Shown: piece by piece, positions 1 through 8,244 of the stretch
Layout: every line of letters begins with the position of its first letter
Position numbering within the stretch: position 1 is the stretch's first letter
Assembly: GCA_000403315.2 (NCBI GenBank)
Contig: KE159636.1
Location: 2,243,800-2,307,799, forward strand
From: Lachnospiraceae bacterium A2
Lineage (GTDB): Bacteria > Bacillota > Clostridia > Lachnospirales > Lachnospiraceae
Length of the DNA stretch: 64,000 nt
Direction of reading: 5' to 3'
Translations under genes and position numbers: made by a program
Notes under the pieces: generated by a model
The model's database searches: none
What the model saw: only the letters and a program-made list of their open reading frames with translations
Told to the model about the DNA's origin: nothing

Positions 1-1044
1 GTCAATTACCGTTGTGCGGAGCCTGTGGTGGAAGCCTCCCTGCGGCTGATTTCCCACAATACCAAGCGGTTTGAAAAAAAGATTTTGCCCTGTGCCGGTA
101 TCTTTCCGCCCAGGCAGGGAAAGGTGCAGTATTTCTTATGGGAAAGCCAGCAGGAAGAAGGGAAGGCCATTATAGAGCAGATTTTAAGGGACTGCAGGAA
201 TGGGTCCAGCTACAACGACTGCGCCGTGCTGTTCCGCACCAATACCCAGCCAAGGCTGTTCATGTCCCAGCTTATGGCATACAACATCCCATTCCGTACC
301 AGGGACAATATCCCAAACCTCTATGAGCACTGGATTACCAAGGATATCCTGACATACATACGCCTTGCCCAGGGCAGCCCCACCAGGAAGGACATGCTGC
401 AAATCATGAACCGCCCGAACCGCTACCTGACGAGGGACAGCCTGATGGAAGGCACAGTGGATTTTCAGGAATGGGCAGGGTATTTTTACCAGAAAAAACA
501 GCATTGGGTGGCAGAGCGGATTGAACAGATGGAAGCCGACTTGCGGGTATTAAGCAGGATTGGCCCGTTTGCGGCCATCAATTATATCCGTATGGGGATA
601 GGCTACGAAGCTTATCTGGAGGAGTACGCCAAGTACCGGAAAATCAATGGGAGCCAGTTGGTGGATGTTCTGGATGAACTGCAGGACGGCGTCCGTGAAT
701 TCCACACATATGGGGAATGGTTTGCCCATATGGAAACGTATACGGAAGAACTTAAGCGCCAGCAGAAGCAGCAGGAGCTTTCCGCCGAATGCGTTTCCCT
801 TGCAACCTTCCACAGCGCAAAGGGCCTGGAATATGCCAATGTGCATATTTTGGACGCCAATGAGGAGCTGACGCCTTATAAGAAAGCAATTTTGGATATG
901 GAGCTGGAGGAAGAACGCAGGATGTTCTATGTAGGGATTACCCGCGCAAAAGAAAACCTTTATGTCCACAGCGTGAAAAAATATAATGGCAAGGCAGTGG
1001 ATATTTCAAGGTTTGTAGGGGAAATGCAGGGGGCAGGCGTATAG
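1..1044 (+). CDS. UvrD/PcrA-like superfamily I DNA helicase, 3' part only
   Basis: The reading frame is open from base 1, so this is the last 347 residues of a longer protein whose start lies outside the window. It opens with N-Y-R (motif IV of UvrD-type helicases). Near residues 269-278 it has TFHSAKGLEY (motif V), and near 297-317 EEERRMFYVGITRAK (motif VI), the usual C-terminal ATPase signatures. These families unwind DNA in repair or remove proteins from DNA using ATP. The protein ends shortly after motif VI, without the long C-terminal tail of full PcrA, so it may be a shorter UvrD-like paralogue. The gene is convergent with the DUF1292 gene. The family is secure; the exact subfamily cannot be judged without the N-terminal half. 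Confidence 0.85.
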   Translation, partial: VNYRCAEPVVEASLRLISHNTKRFEKKILPCAGIFPPRQGKVQYFLWESQQEEGKAIIEQILRDCRNGSSYNDCAVLFRTNTQPRLFMSQLMAYNIPFRTRDNIPNLYEHWITKDILTYIRLAQGSPTRKDMLQIMNRPNRYLTRDSLMEGTVDFQEWAGYFYQKKQHWVAERIEQMEADLRVLSRIGPFAAINYIRMGIGYEAYLEEYAKYRKINGSQLVDVLDELQDGVREFHTYGEWFAHMETYTEELKRQQKQQELSAECVSLATFHSAKGLEYANVHILDANEELTPYKKAILDMELEEERRMFYVGITRAKENLYVHSVKKYNGKAVDISRFVGEMQGAGV

Positions 1045-1092
1045 GAAGATAGCCTATACGCCTGCCATGCAATTAGGGCACGCTATTGGTTT

Positions 1093-1308
1093 TTATTTTA
1101 TAGGAAAGGCCCTTGTCACGCTAAAGCGTAAAAGTGTCTTTCCTATAAAATAACAAAAGCTTTTATCGCACTGCGGCAGGTATGAAATCTGTCGCAAAGC
1201 GACCCGCCGCAGGCGGAGAATCCTGCAAAGCAGGATTCTTTGTTTCTCTTATAGGAAATACCATGTTACTGTGAAGTGCTAAAGTGTATGGATTTCCTAT
1301 AAGAGAAA
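1093..1308. repeat. Block of abutting hairpins between convergent genes
   Basis: Two long-stem inverted repeats bracket three small hairpins. The first long stem pairs 1093-1108 with 1138-1153 (16 bp). The second pairs 1243-1259 with 1292-1308 (17 bp). Both long stems share the core TATAGGAAA, and both loops contain GCTAAAG. Between them lie GTCGC-aaa-GCGAC (1191-1203), CCGCC-gca-GGCGG (1204-1216) and a 10-bp stem with an AAA loop (1217-1239), back to back without spacer bases. The block fills the 285-bp gap between the helicase gene and the minus-strand DUF1292 gene and could end transcription from both sides. There is no gene in this gap. Confidence 0.75.
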
Positions 1309-1329
1309 AACAATTATGCCCACTTTGTT

Positions 1330-1671
1330 CTAGTCGTCCTCCAGCAGCGCATCCCACTCCGCTTCGTCCAGAAGCTCGTCAAAACGTTCCGCAGCCGCTT
1401 CATATTCGTCCTCGTCTTCAATATTTTCAAGGGAGGGGTTCCCGTCCCCGTCTTCCGAATAGCGGTAGATAAACACTTCCCCTTCGTCATTTTCTTCCCC
1501 GTTTTCATCAAGGGGCAGCAGTACGATATAATCTTTCCCATCGCACTCGTAAATTGTCAGGATGCTGCATTCCACTTCGGAATCGTCGTCAAGTGTCAGT
1601 GTGACAAGGATATCAGAATCATCGTCTTCCATCCCTTCCTGTTCTGGGCGGGTGTTCGGCTTTTCGCTCAT
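1330..1671 (-). CDS. DUF1292 family acidic protein
   Basis: A 113-residue, very acidic protein. The central segment (about residues 22-75: VTLTLDDDSEVECSIL, then DYIVLLPLDE) matches the DUF1292 family (YrzB-like), small conserved Firmicutes proteins of unknown function. The tail is rich in Glu and Asp. It lies 15 bases downstream of the HD-GYP gene on the same strand and is probably co-transcribed with it. No catalytic residues can be named. The start ATG at 1671 has a GAAAGAGGT-like ribosome site upstream. Family assignment is good; its role is unknown. Confidence 0.8.
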   Translation of the reverse strand: MSEKPNTRPEQEGMEDDDSDILVTLTLDDDSEVECSILTIYECDGKDYIVLLPLDENGEENDEGEVFIYRYSEDGDGNPSLENIEDEDEYEAAAERFDELLDEAEWDALLEDD

Positions 1672-1686
1672 AAATGTACCTCTTTC

Positions 1687-2808
1687 TTATATAATTGCTT
1701 GGATGTAAAGCTCAGGGTGCTTGGACAAATCCAAATATTCATGCTGCTCCGTGCTGACAACCGGGCGGGAAAGGAACTGGGTGTTTACCATAATGACTTT
1801 CCCGGAGGAGCCGTCGTTCAGCAATACCGTATTTCCCAGATAAGTATCAATAATGTGTGTCAGGAAGGGCAGCAGGTATTTGCTTTCATATTTCTCAAAC
1901 CCAATCCGCTCAAAGGTGGCGATGACCTCAAAGGGGCAGATGCCTTTCCGGTAGCAGCGGTTGCTTGTCATGGCGTCATAGACGTCGGCAATGGCCACTA
2001 TTTTTGCAAACTCAGAAATGTCATCCTTGTGCAGGCCGGAGGGGTAGCCGGATCCGTCGCACCGCTCGTGGTGCATCAGGACTGCAGAGCGTACCCGGCC
2101 GTCTAATGGGTAGTCAGCAAGGATTTCCGCCCCAAGGGCTGGATGGCGCTGGATATGCCTGTATTCTTCCGGCGTCAATGTGCCTGGCTTGGTAAGGATT
2201 TTCGGGTCCACCCTGCATTTCCCAATGTCGTGGAGCAGCCCTGCCAATGTGAGCACTTCCAGATCGCTTTCCGGGAGTTCCAGCCATTTTCCCATCATCC
2301 GGCAGATAATTGCCACATTAATGCAGTGGGCATACGTAGTATCGTCAATCTGGCGCATGTTATGCAGCATATCGAACACAGAGAGGGATGTCAGGTGGTT
2401 GGAATACAGGCTGCTGATCTGCTCCAAAAGCGCATCCGGCTCAAAAGGCTGGGATTTGTCAATCAGGTGGCTGAAAGAATCTTCCAGCATTTTGGTTTTC
2501 TTGGAATAATCCACTTTAAATATGTGGAAATTTTTGCTCCGTTTTACTTTTTGGGAATAGGATACAGTGTCGGCCGCAGGTTTCGGGGCCTGGCTGCTGT
2601 CTGGTTCCGGGGCGTCAGGAATTTCTGGTTCTTCGATTTCCGCTTCTGGAAGGACCTGGACCCATTCCACCCCGTAAAATTCCAGATAGGAAATCTTCTG
2701 GGACGTGAGCATAGTGTTTGCATCGAATAACCTTTGGCCTGTCTTGCTGTATACAGGCGCGGCAGTAACCATTCCTGCGGTTAAATCTTTGGTTGCCATT
2801 TTAATCAC
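1687..2808 (-). CDS. HD-GYP domain protein, probable cyclic-di-GMP phosphodiesterase
   Basis: A 373-residue protein with an N-terminal DUF3391-like segment (about 1-60), a Pro/Glu linker, and a C-terminal HD-GYP domain. The metal and catalytic motifs are present: H-C-I-N-V (161-165), HDIGK (193-197), the second HD-site region RHPALGAEIL, and HHERCDGSGYP (246-256). The complete set argues for an active phosphodiesterase that hydrolyses cyclic-di-GMP. A GTG start at 2808 is chosen because a GGGGG ribosome site lies about 9 bases before it; ATG at 2799 is the alternative. It is transcribed away from the fatty acid operon. With the PilZ protein in the flagellar operon it suggests cyclic-di-GMP control of motility, although no cyclase gene is in the window. 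Confidence 0.85.
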   Translation of the reverse strand: MIKMATKDLTAGMVTAAPVYSKTGQRLFDANTMLTSQKISYLEFYGVEWVQVLPEAEIEEPEIPDAPEPDSSQAPKPAADTVSYSQKVKRSKNFHIFKVDYSKKTKMLEDSFSHLIDKSQPFEPDALLEQISSLYSNHLTSLSVFDMLHNMRQIDDTTYAHCINVAIICRMMGKWLELPESDLEVLTLAGLLHDIGKCRVDPKILTKPGTLTPEEYRHIQRHPALGAEILADYPLDGRVRSAVLMHHERCDGSGYPSGLHKDDISEFAKIVAIADVYDAMTSNRCYRKGICPFEVIATFERIGFEKYESKYLLPFLTHIIDTYLGNTVLLNDGSSGKVIMVNTQFLSRPVVSTEQHEYLDLSKHPELYIQAII

Positions 2809-2962
2809 GGTGTTTTCCCCCTTTGTCTTCCGCCATGCCCGCAAGTTGGGAAAGGGCATGGGTGGCTATTTCTGGAAGTCAAAGACTTCTACCTAATAGA
2901 ATACCATATAGCGGGGAAAATTTCTATACACATTTCAAATTTAGACAATAAGGAAAATATGA

Positions 2963-3002
2963 TTGACAAAGCAGATTTTTGTGCTATACTTTGAGTATCA
3001 AA
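2963..3002 (+). promoter_or_regulatory. acpP-fab operon promoter with FabT-like palindrome
   Basis: A near-consensus sigma-A promoter: TTGACA at 2963-2968, a 16-bp spacer and TATACT at 2985-2990. The palindrome TTTGA-GTA-TCAAA at 2990-3002 overlaps the end of the -10 box and the expected transcription start. It resembles the operator bound by the MarR-family repressor FabT in streptococci and lactococci, which also use FabK. A repressor bound there would block RNA polymerase. No fabT-like gene is in the window, so the regulator is an inference. Confidence 0.65.
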
Positions 3003-3032
3003 ATATTTGAAGGTAAAAAGGAGATTATAGAA

Positions 3033-3263
3033 ATGTTAGAAAGAATGAAAGAAATCATCGCAGAACAATTAAGCACAGAAGCAGAAGGCATTACATTGGA
3101 AACCTCATTCAAGGACGATTTGGGCGCAGATTCCCTCGACTTATTTGAATTAGTCATGGCATTGGAAGACGAATATTCCGTAGAGATCCCCTCCGAAGAC
3201 CTGGAGAAACTGGCAACCGTTGGGGATGTAGTGGATTACCTGAAAGAAAAAGGCGTGGAATAA
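3033..3263 (+). CDS. acpP: Acyl carrier protein
   Basis: A 76-residue acidic protein that carries growing acyl chains as thioesters on a 4'-phosphopantetheine arm. The attachment motif DSLDLFELV includes Ser34 as the modified residue; the surrounding DDLGAD and [11 protein letters not shown] segments are typical of ACP helix II and III. The start ATG at 3033 follows an AAAAGGAG ribosome site; an upstream in-frame ATG at 2979 overlaps the promoter and is rejected. It is the first gene of the fatty acid synthesis operon and would be controlled by the promoter just upstream. Confidence 0.97.
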   Translation: MLERMKEIIAEQLSTEAEGITLETSFKDDLGADSLDLFELVMALEDEYSVEIPSEDLEKLATVGDVVDYLKEKGVE

Positions 3264-3275
3264 GGGGTGTCGCAA

Positions 3276-4202
3276 TTGAAGACGAGAATTACAGAACTGT
3301 TACAGATAGAAAACCCCATTATCCAGGGGGGGATGGCCTGGGTTGCGGAGCACAACCTTGCCGCAGCAGTATCAGCCGCAGGCGGGCTTGGGATTATTGG
3401 CGCAGCCAACGCCCCGGCAAGCTGGGTGCGGGATGAAATCAAGAAGGCAAGGGAGCTGACAGATAAGCCCATAGGGGTAAATGTGATGCTGTTAAGCCCC
3501 TATGCCGATGAAGTGGCGCAGGTATTGGCAGAGGAGAAAGTCCCAGTCATTACAACCGGCGCAGGGAACCCAGGCAAATATATGGAAATGTGGAAGGCCG
3601 CCGGGAGCAAGGTCATCCCGGTAGTAGCCAGCGTGGCATTGGCAAGGATGATGGAGCGGGGCGGCGCAGACGCAGTCATTGCAGAAGGCACCGAATCCGG
3701 CGGCCATATTGGTGCATCTACCACCATGACGCTGGTGCCGCAGGTTGTAGACGCCGTAAAAGTCCCAGTCATTGCTGCAGGCGGGATTGGGGACGGCAGG
3801 GGCATGGCAGCCGCCTTTATGCTTGGGGCAGAAGCAGTGCAGCTTGGAACCCGTTTTGTAGTGGCAACTGAGTCCATCTGCCATCCGAATTATAAGGAAC
3901 GGATTATCAAAGCAAAGGATATTGATTCTGCAGTTACCGGCAGGAGCCACGGCCATCCCATCCGCCAGCTCCGCAACCAGATGACGAAGGAATACATACA
4001 GAAAGAGCAGGAGGGCGTGCCCTTCGAGGAATTAGAGCTTTTGGCGGTAGGCTCCCTCCGCAATGCCGTCGTGGACGGGGACGTAAAGCATGGGACCGTC
4101 ATGGCAGGGCAGATTGCAGGCCTGGTGAAAAAGGAGCAGCCCTGTAAGGAAATTGTGGAAGAACTCATGGAAGAAGCTACGGCTTTGATGCAAAAGAACT
4201 AA
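3276..4202 (+). CDS. fabK: Enoyl-ACP reductase II (FMN-dependent)
   Basis: A 308-residue FMN flavoprotein of the nitronate monooxygenase/FabK superfamily that reduces trans-2-enoyl-ACP in the last step of each elongation cycle. Seen: IQGGMAWVA near the N-terminus, TTGAGNP, the catalytic/flavin motif ESGGHIG, and AAGGIGDGRG followed by GAEAVQLGTRF (phosphate binding). A TTG start at 3276 is preferred: AAGGGG lies 8 bases before it and the product then begins MKTRITELL, as in known FabK proteins. A GTG at 3267 is possible but overlaps the ribosome site. Its position inside the fab operon supports FabK rather than a general nitronate oxidase. FabK makes an organism naturally less sensitive to triclosan-type FabI inhibitors. 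Confidence 0.93.
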   Translation: MKTRITELLQIENPIIQGGMAWVAEHNLAAAVSAAGGLGIIGAANAPASWVRDEIKKARELTDKPIGVNVMLLSPYADEVAQVLAEEKVPVITTGAGNPGKYMEMWKAAGSKVIPVVASVALARMMERGGADAVIAEGTESGGHIGASTTMTLVPQVVDAVKVPVIAAGGIGDGRGMAAAFMLGAEAVQLGTRFVVATESICHPNYKERIIKAKDIDSAVTGRSHGHPIRQLRNQMTKEYIQKEQEGVPFEELELLAVGSLRNAVVDGDVKHGTVMAGQIAGLVKKEQPCKEIVEELMEEATALMQKN

Positions 4203-4233
4203 GGGCTTTAAGGCGAAAGGAAAGGTAAGGAAT

Positions 4234-5166
4234 ATGAGTAAGATTGCATTTATCTTCCCGGGGCAGGGCGCCCAGTACACTGGAATGGGAAGGGATTTTT
4301 ATGAAAACTTTAACAGGGCAAAGGAAGTATTTGCCATTGCAGGAAAAGTATCTGGGATGTCCATGGAGGAACTGATTTTCAAAGAGGACAAAAGGCTTGA
4401 CATTACGAAGTATACGCAGGTTGCAATGCTGACAGTAGAACTTGCCATCTTAAAGGTTTTAGAGGAAAAAGGCATTACTTCTTTCGTAAATGCAGGTTTA
4501 AGTTTAGGGGAGTATGCCGCATTAGTGGCTTCTGGCGGGCTGTCTGTCCATGATGCACTGGAGCTTGTGGTAAAGCGCGGCGCATTGATGCAGGAAGCGG
4601 TGCCCACGGGAGGGGCTATGATTGCGGTTATGGGCCTTGACGGCAGCATCGTAGAAGGCGTCTGTGAAAAAACAGAAGGGATTGTGTCCGTGGCAAACTA
4701 TAACTGCCCAGGGCAGATTGTAATCAGTGGGGAAGAAAAGGCGGTAAAGGATGCTGCGGCTGAATTAAAAGAAGCCGGGGCAAAACGCTGCATCCCGTTA
4801 AACGTCAGCGGCCCCTTCCATTCCAAAATGCTGGAAGGAGCAGGGGAACAGCTTGCAGAGGAACTGGCAAAGGTAGAAATCGGGGAACTTACCGCTCCCT
4901 ATATTTCCAATGTGACAGCAGAATACGTGATAGACAAGGAAGAAGTCAGGGAGCTTTTGAAGCGGCAGGTTTCCTCCTCCGTAAAGTGGCAGCAGACCAT
5001 TGAGCTGATGGCGTCAGAAGGGGTAGATACCTTTATTGAAATCGGCCCTAAGAAAACACTGTCTGCATTTCTGAAAAAAATTGCGCCCCAGCTTAAGAGC
5101 TACCATGTAGAAACGGTCAAGGACATGGAGGAACTGCTGGAAACCCTAAAAGGGGAGGCACAGTAG
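4234..5166 (+). CDS. fabD: Malonyl-CoA:ACP transacylase
   Basis: A 310-residue transferase that moves malonyl from CoA to ACP. The N-terminal FPGQGAQ motif and the nucleophile elbow GLSLGEY (Ser90) are present; the usual GHSLG has Leu in place of His next to the serine, a variation seen within the family. The later GPFHSKM segment carries the second catalytic histidine. It lies 31 bases after fabK with its own AAGG ribosome site and is co-transcribed. Length is normal for FabD. Confidence 0.96.
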   Translation: MSKIAFIFPGQGAQYTGMGRDFYENFNRAKEVFAIAGKVSGMSMEELIFKEDKRLDITKYTQVAMLTVELAILKVLEEKGITSFVNAGLSLGEYAALVASGGLSVHDALELVVKRGALMQEAVPTGGAMIAVMGLDGSIVEGVCEKTEGIVSVANYNCPGQIVISGEEKAVKDAAAELKEAGAKRCIPLNVSGPFHSKMLEGAGEQLAEELAKVEIGELTAPYISNVTAEYVIDKEEVRELLKRQVSSSVKWQQTIELMASEGVDTFIEIGPKKTLSAFLKKIAPQLKSYHVETVKDMEELLETLKGEAQ

Positions 5167-5215
5167 GGCACAGCCTGCACCGCTGCGGGCAATACAAGAA
5201 AGGAATGGCAAAACC

Positions 5216-5959
5216 ATGAAATTAGAAGGGAAAACAGCCTTGGTAACAGGGGCTTCACGGGGAATCGGCAAGGCCATTGCAAAGGAACTGGCAAGGGAAG
5301 GGGCCATGGTAATTGTAAATTATAACGGCTCCAAGGAAGCCGCAGGGCAGGTAGTGGCTGAAATTCAGGAGGAAGGCGGCAGGGCTGCAGCTTTTGGGTG
5401 CAGCGTGTCGGACCCACAGGCTACGGAAGGCATGGTAAAACAGATTATTTCGGAATACAAGCGTCTGGACATCCTGGTAAATAACGCCGGGATTACAAAG
5501 GACAGCCTGATCCTGAAAATGAAGGAAGAAGAATTTGACGCTGTCCTTGACACCAATTTAAAAGGCGTGTTCCATACCTGCAAGCATGCCGCAAAGCAGA
5601 TGCTGAAGCAGAAATCAGGATCCATCGTGAATATCTCGTCTATTTCTGGCATTATGGGAAATCCCGGGCAGACCAATTATGCAGCTTCTAAGGCAGGCGT
5701 CATTGGGTTTACGAAGTCTTTGGCAAGGGAGCTTGCTGCCCGTGAAATCCGCGTCAATGCAGTAGCCCCGGGCTTTATTGAAACCGATATGACAGGCAGC
5801 CTTCCAGAAGCCGCAGCAGAGGCTGGGAAAGCCCAGATCCCGTTCCGGCGGTTTGGGAAACCGGAAGAAGTGGCAAAGGCAGTCTGCTTCCTGGTTTCAG
5901 AGGAAGCATCTTATATCACTGGGCAGGTGCTGCAGGTAGACGGCGGCATGGGGATGTAA
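5216..5959 (+). CDS. fabG: 3-oxoacyl-ACP reductase
   Basis: A 247-residue short-chain dehydrogenase that reduces 3-oxoacyl-ACP with NADPH. It has the cofactor motif TGASRGIG (11-18), NNAG (89-92), the catalytic Ser142, and YAASK (Tyr155, Lys159). The end of the protein (ITGQVLQVDGGMGM) is typical of FabG. It lies between fabD and fabF, which is the classical order, and its length matches the family. Confidence 0.97.
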   Translation: MKLEGKTALVTGASRGIGKAIAKELAREGAMVIVNYNGSKEAAGQVVAEIQEEGGRAAAFGCSVSDPQATEGMVKQIISEYKRLDILVNNAGITKDSLILKMKEEEFDAVLDTNLKGVFHTCKHAAKQMLKQKSGSIVNISSISGIMGNPGQTNYAASKAGVIGFTKSLARELAAREIRVNAVAPGFIETDMTGSLPEAAAEAGKAQIPFRRFGKPEEVAKAVCFLVSEEASYITGQVLQVDGGMGM

Positions 5960-5990
5960 CAGGGATGCCCTGGTACAGGAAGGAGAGAGC

Positions 5991-7232
5991 ATGAAAAGAG
6001 TTGTAGTGACTGGCATGGGGGCGGTGACCCCCATTGGCCTGAATATAGAGGAATTTTGGGAAGGGCTGAAAAACGGCAGGACTGGGTTCAGCGAAATTAC
6101 CCAATTTGATACCACGGACTTCAAAGTGAAGGTTGCGGCCAGCGTCAAGGGCTTTGAAGGGAAAAATTATATGGATGTGAAATCCGCGAAGCGTATGGAG
6201 CTGTTCTGCCAGTATGCCGTTGCAGCGGCAAAGGAAGCGCTGGAGCAGTCCGGCATCCAGATGGACCAGGAAGACCCTTACCGGGTAGGATGTGCCATCG
6301 GTTCCGGCGTAGGGAGCCTTCAGGCCTTTGAGCGGGAGCACAAGCGTATGCTGGAACGGGGTCCTTCCAGGATTAACCCGCTTCTGGTGCCGCTGATGAT
6401 TACCAATATGGCAGCCGGGAATGTGTCCATCCAGTTTGGGCTGAAAGGGAAAAGCCTGAATGTAGTGACTGCATGCGCCACTGGGACCCACTCCATTGGG
6501 GAGGCGTTCCGCACCATCCAGATGGGGGACGCGGACGTCATGGTAGCCGGAGGGACAGAAAGTGCCATTACCCCAATTGGGATTGGCGGGTTTACTGCAC
6601 TGACGGCATTATCCTCCTGCAATGACGTGGACCGGTGCTCCATCCCATTTGATAAGGACCGCAGCGGGTTTGTCATGGGCGAAGGGGCAGGCGTCGTGGT
6701 GCTGGAAGAACTGGAACACGCAAAGGAGCGCGGCGCGCATATTCTGGCAGAGATTGCAGGGTATGGGGCAACCAGCGATGCTTTCCATATTACTTCCCCG
6801 GCTGAGGATGGCATGGGGGCGGCCGTTGCTATGAAAAATGCAGTACGGGACGCAGGGGTTTCCCCGGAAGAAGTGGAATACATCAATGCCCATGGGACCA
6901 GCACCCACCACAACGACCTGTTTGAAACAAGGGCAATCAAGCTTGCCTTTGGGGAACATGCTTACCAGATGAAAATTAATTCCACCAAGTCCATGATTGG
7001 GCATCTGCTTGGCGCAGCCGGGGCGGTGGAAGTGATCGCATGTATCCTGCAGATGCAGAACGACTATATCCATGCCACTGTGGGGCTGCAGGAGTCTGAG
7101 GACGAACTGGATCTGGATTACATGAAAGGAAACGGAATTAATAAGAAGTTTAATTATGCCTTAACAAATTCACTTGGGTTTGGCGGGCATAATGCCAGCC
7201 TTCTGGTAAAAAAGTTTGAAGGGCAGGAGTAG
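5991..7232 (+). CDS. fabF: 3-oxoacyl-ACP synthase II
   Basis: A 413-residue condensing enzyme that extends acyl-ACP with malonyl-ACP. The catalytic triad is complete: Cys162 in TACATGTHS, His301 in AHGTST and His338 in GHLLGAAG. The conserved C-terminal NSLGFGGHN loop is present. A clear AGGAGAG ribosome site precedes ATG 5991. No fabH initiating synthase is in the window, so initiation must be encoded elsewhere or outside the left edge. Confidence 0.97.
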   Translation: MKRVVVTGMGAVTPIGLNIEEFWEGLKNGRTGFSEITQFDTTDFKVKVAASVKGFEGKNYMDVKSAKRMELFCQYAVAAAKEALEQSGIQMDQEDPYRVGCAIGSGVGSLQAFEREHKRMLERGPSRINPLLVPLMITNMAAGNVSIQFGLKGKSLNVVTACATGTHSIGEAFRTIQMGDADVMVAGGTESAITPIGIGGFTALTALSSCNDVDRCSIPFDKDRSGFVMGEGAGVVVLEELEHAKERGAHILAEIAGYGATSDAFHITSPAEDGMGAAVAMKNAVRDAGVSPEEVEYINAHGTSTHHNDLFETRAIKLAFGEHAYQMKINSTKSMIGHLLGAAGAVEVIACILQMQNDYIHATVGLQESEDELDLDYMKGNGINKKFNYALTNSLGFGGHNASLLVKKFEGQE

Positions 7233-7236
7233 GGAT

Positions 7237-7698
7237 ATGGAATTTGAAAATCTTGTAAAGCTGATCCAGGCAGTGTCAGAATCAGAGCTGACCCGTTTTT
7301 CTTACGAGGAGAACGGGGTGTCCATTTCAATGAAAAAAGACAAAAAGCAGAAGTTAGTTACCATAAATAACGTTGGGGAAACTGCATCCGGCAGCCTTCC
7401 GGCAGCCCTCCCTGTTTTGGAGCCAGCGGAACCTCCGGCGGGCCAGGGCAGCGGCTATCCCGAAGGGAACGTGGTAAAATCCCCGCTGGTTGGGACGTTC
7501 TATAGTTCGCCAGACCCGGATTCAGAGCCTTTTGTAAAGGTGGGCGACCATGTTTCCAAGGGGCAGGTGCTTGGGATTGTGGAAGCCATGAAGCTGATGA
7601 ATGAGATTGAAAGCGACTACGAAGGCACGGTAAAGCAAGTGCTGGTGTGCAACGAGGACGTAATAGAATACGGCCAGGCATTGTTTGTGATTGGATAG
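7237..7698 (+). CDS. accB: Biotin carboxyl carrier protein of acetyl-CoA carboxylase
   Basis: A 153-residue protein with an N-terminal dimerisation segment, a Pro/Ala-rich linker (about 55-78) and a C-terminal biotinyl domain. The biotin attachment motif VEAMKLMNE places the biotinylated lysine at Lys119. The start ATG at 7237 lies 4 bases after the fabF stop, so translation is probably coupled. It carries carboxyl-biotin between AccC and the carboxyltransferase encoded downstream. Confidence 0.96.
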   Translation: MEFENLVKLIQAVSESELTRFSYEENGVSISMKKDKKQKLVTINNVGETASGSLPAALPVLEPAEPPAGQGSGYPEGNVVKSPLVGTFYSSPDPDSEPFVKVGDHVSKGQVLGIVEAMKLMNEIESDYEGTVKQVLVCNEDVIEYGQALFVIG

Positions 7699-7709
7699 GG
7701 AGGGATTTT

Positions 7710-8141
7710 ATGTCACTTATGGGAACAAAGGAAATCATGGAAATTATCCCACACCGCCAGCCGTTTTTACTGATTGACACCATTGAGGAATTGGAACCGG
7801 GCAAGCGGGCAGTGGGGAAAAAATGCGTCACCTATAATGAGCCGTTTTTTGCAGGCCATTTTCCCGGGGAGCCAGTCATGCCTGGGGTATTGATTGTAGA
7901 AGCTTTGGCGCAGACTGGGGCAGTGGCTATATTAAGCCAGCCGGATTTTAAAGGGAAAACCGCATATTTCGGGGCGATTAACAATGCCCGTTTTAAGCAG
8001 AAGGTAGTCCCTGGAGACGTGCTGATGCTGGAATTAGAGATTGTCAAGCAGAAAGGCCCAATAGGGATTGGAACTGCAAAAGCAACTGTAAACGGGAAGG
8101 TTGCAGTCCAGGCGGAGCTTACCTTTGCGGTTGGGCAGTAA
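7710..8141 (+). CDS. fabZ: 3-hydroxyacyl-ACP dehydratase
   Basis: A 143-residue hot-dog fold dehydratase that forms trans-2-enoyl-ACP. The active-site motif [16 protein letters not shown] contains His50 and Glu64. The start ATG at 7710 follows AGGGAGGG; an in-frame upstream extension overlaps accB and lacks FabZ similarity. No fabA or fabN isomerase is present here, so the route to unsaturated fatty acids is not shown in this window. Confidence 0.96.
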   Translation: MSLMGTKEIMEIIPHRQPFLLIDTIEELEPGKRAVGKKCVTYNEPFFAGHFPGEPVMPGVLIVEALAQTGAVAILSQPDFKGKTAYFGAINNARFKQKVVPGDVLMLELEIVKQKGPIGIGTAKATVNGKVAVQAELTFAVGQ

Positions 8142-8244
8142 ACGTACCAAGCAAGCGTCTGCCTTTCGAAAGACGGTGTTCCATGCAGCTTGGGCGCTGC
8201 TTGGCTCATTGCTTGCGGAAATAAAAGTTAAAGGAGCATTTTAT

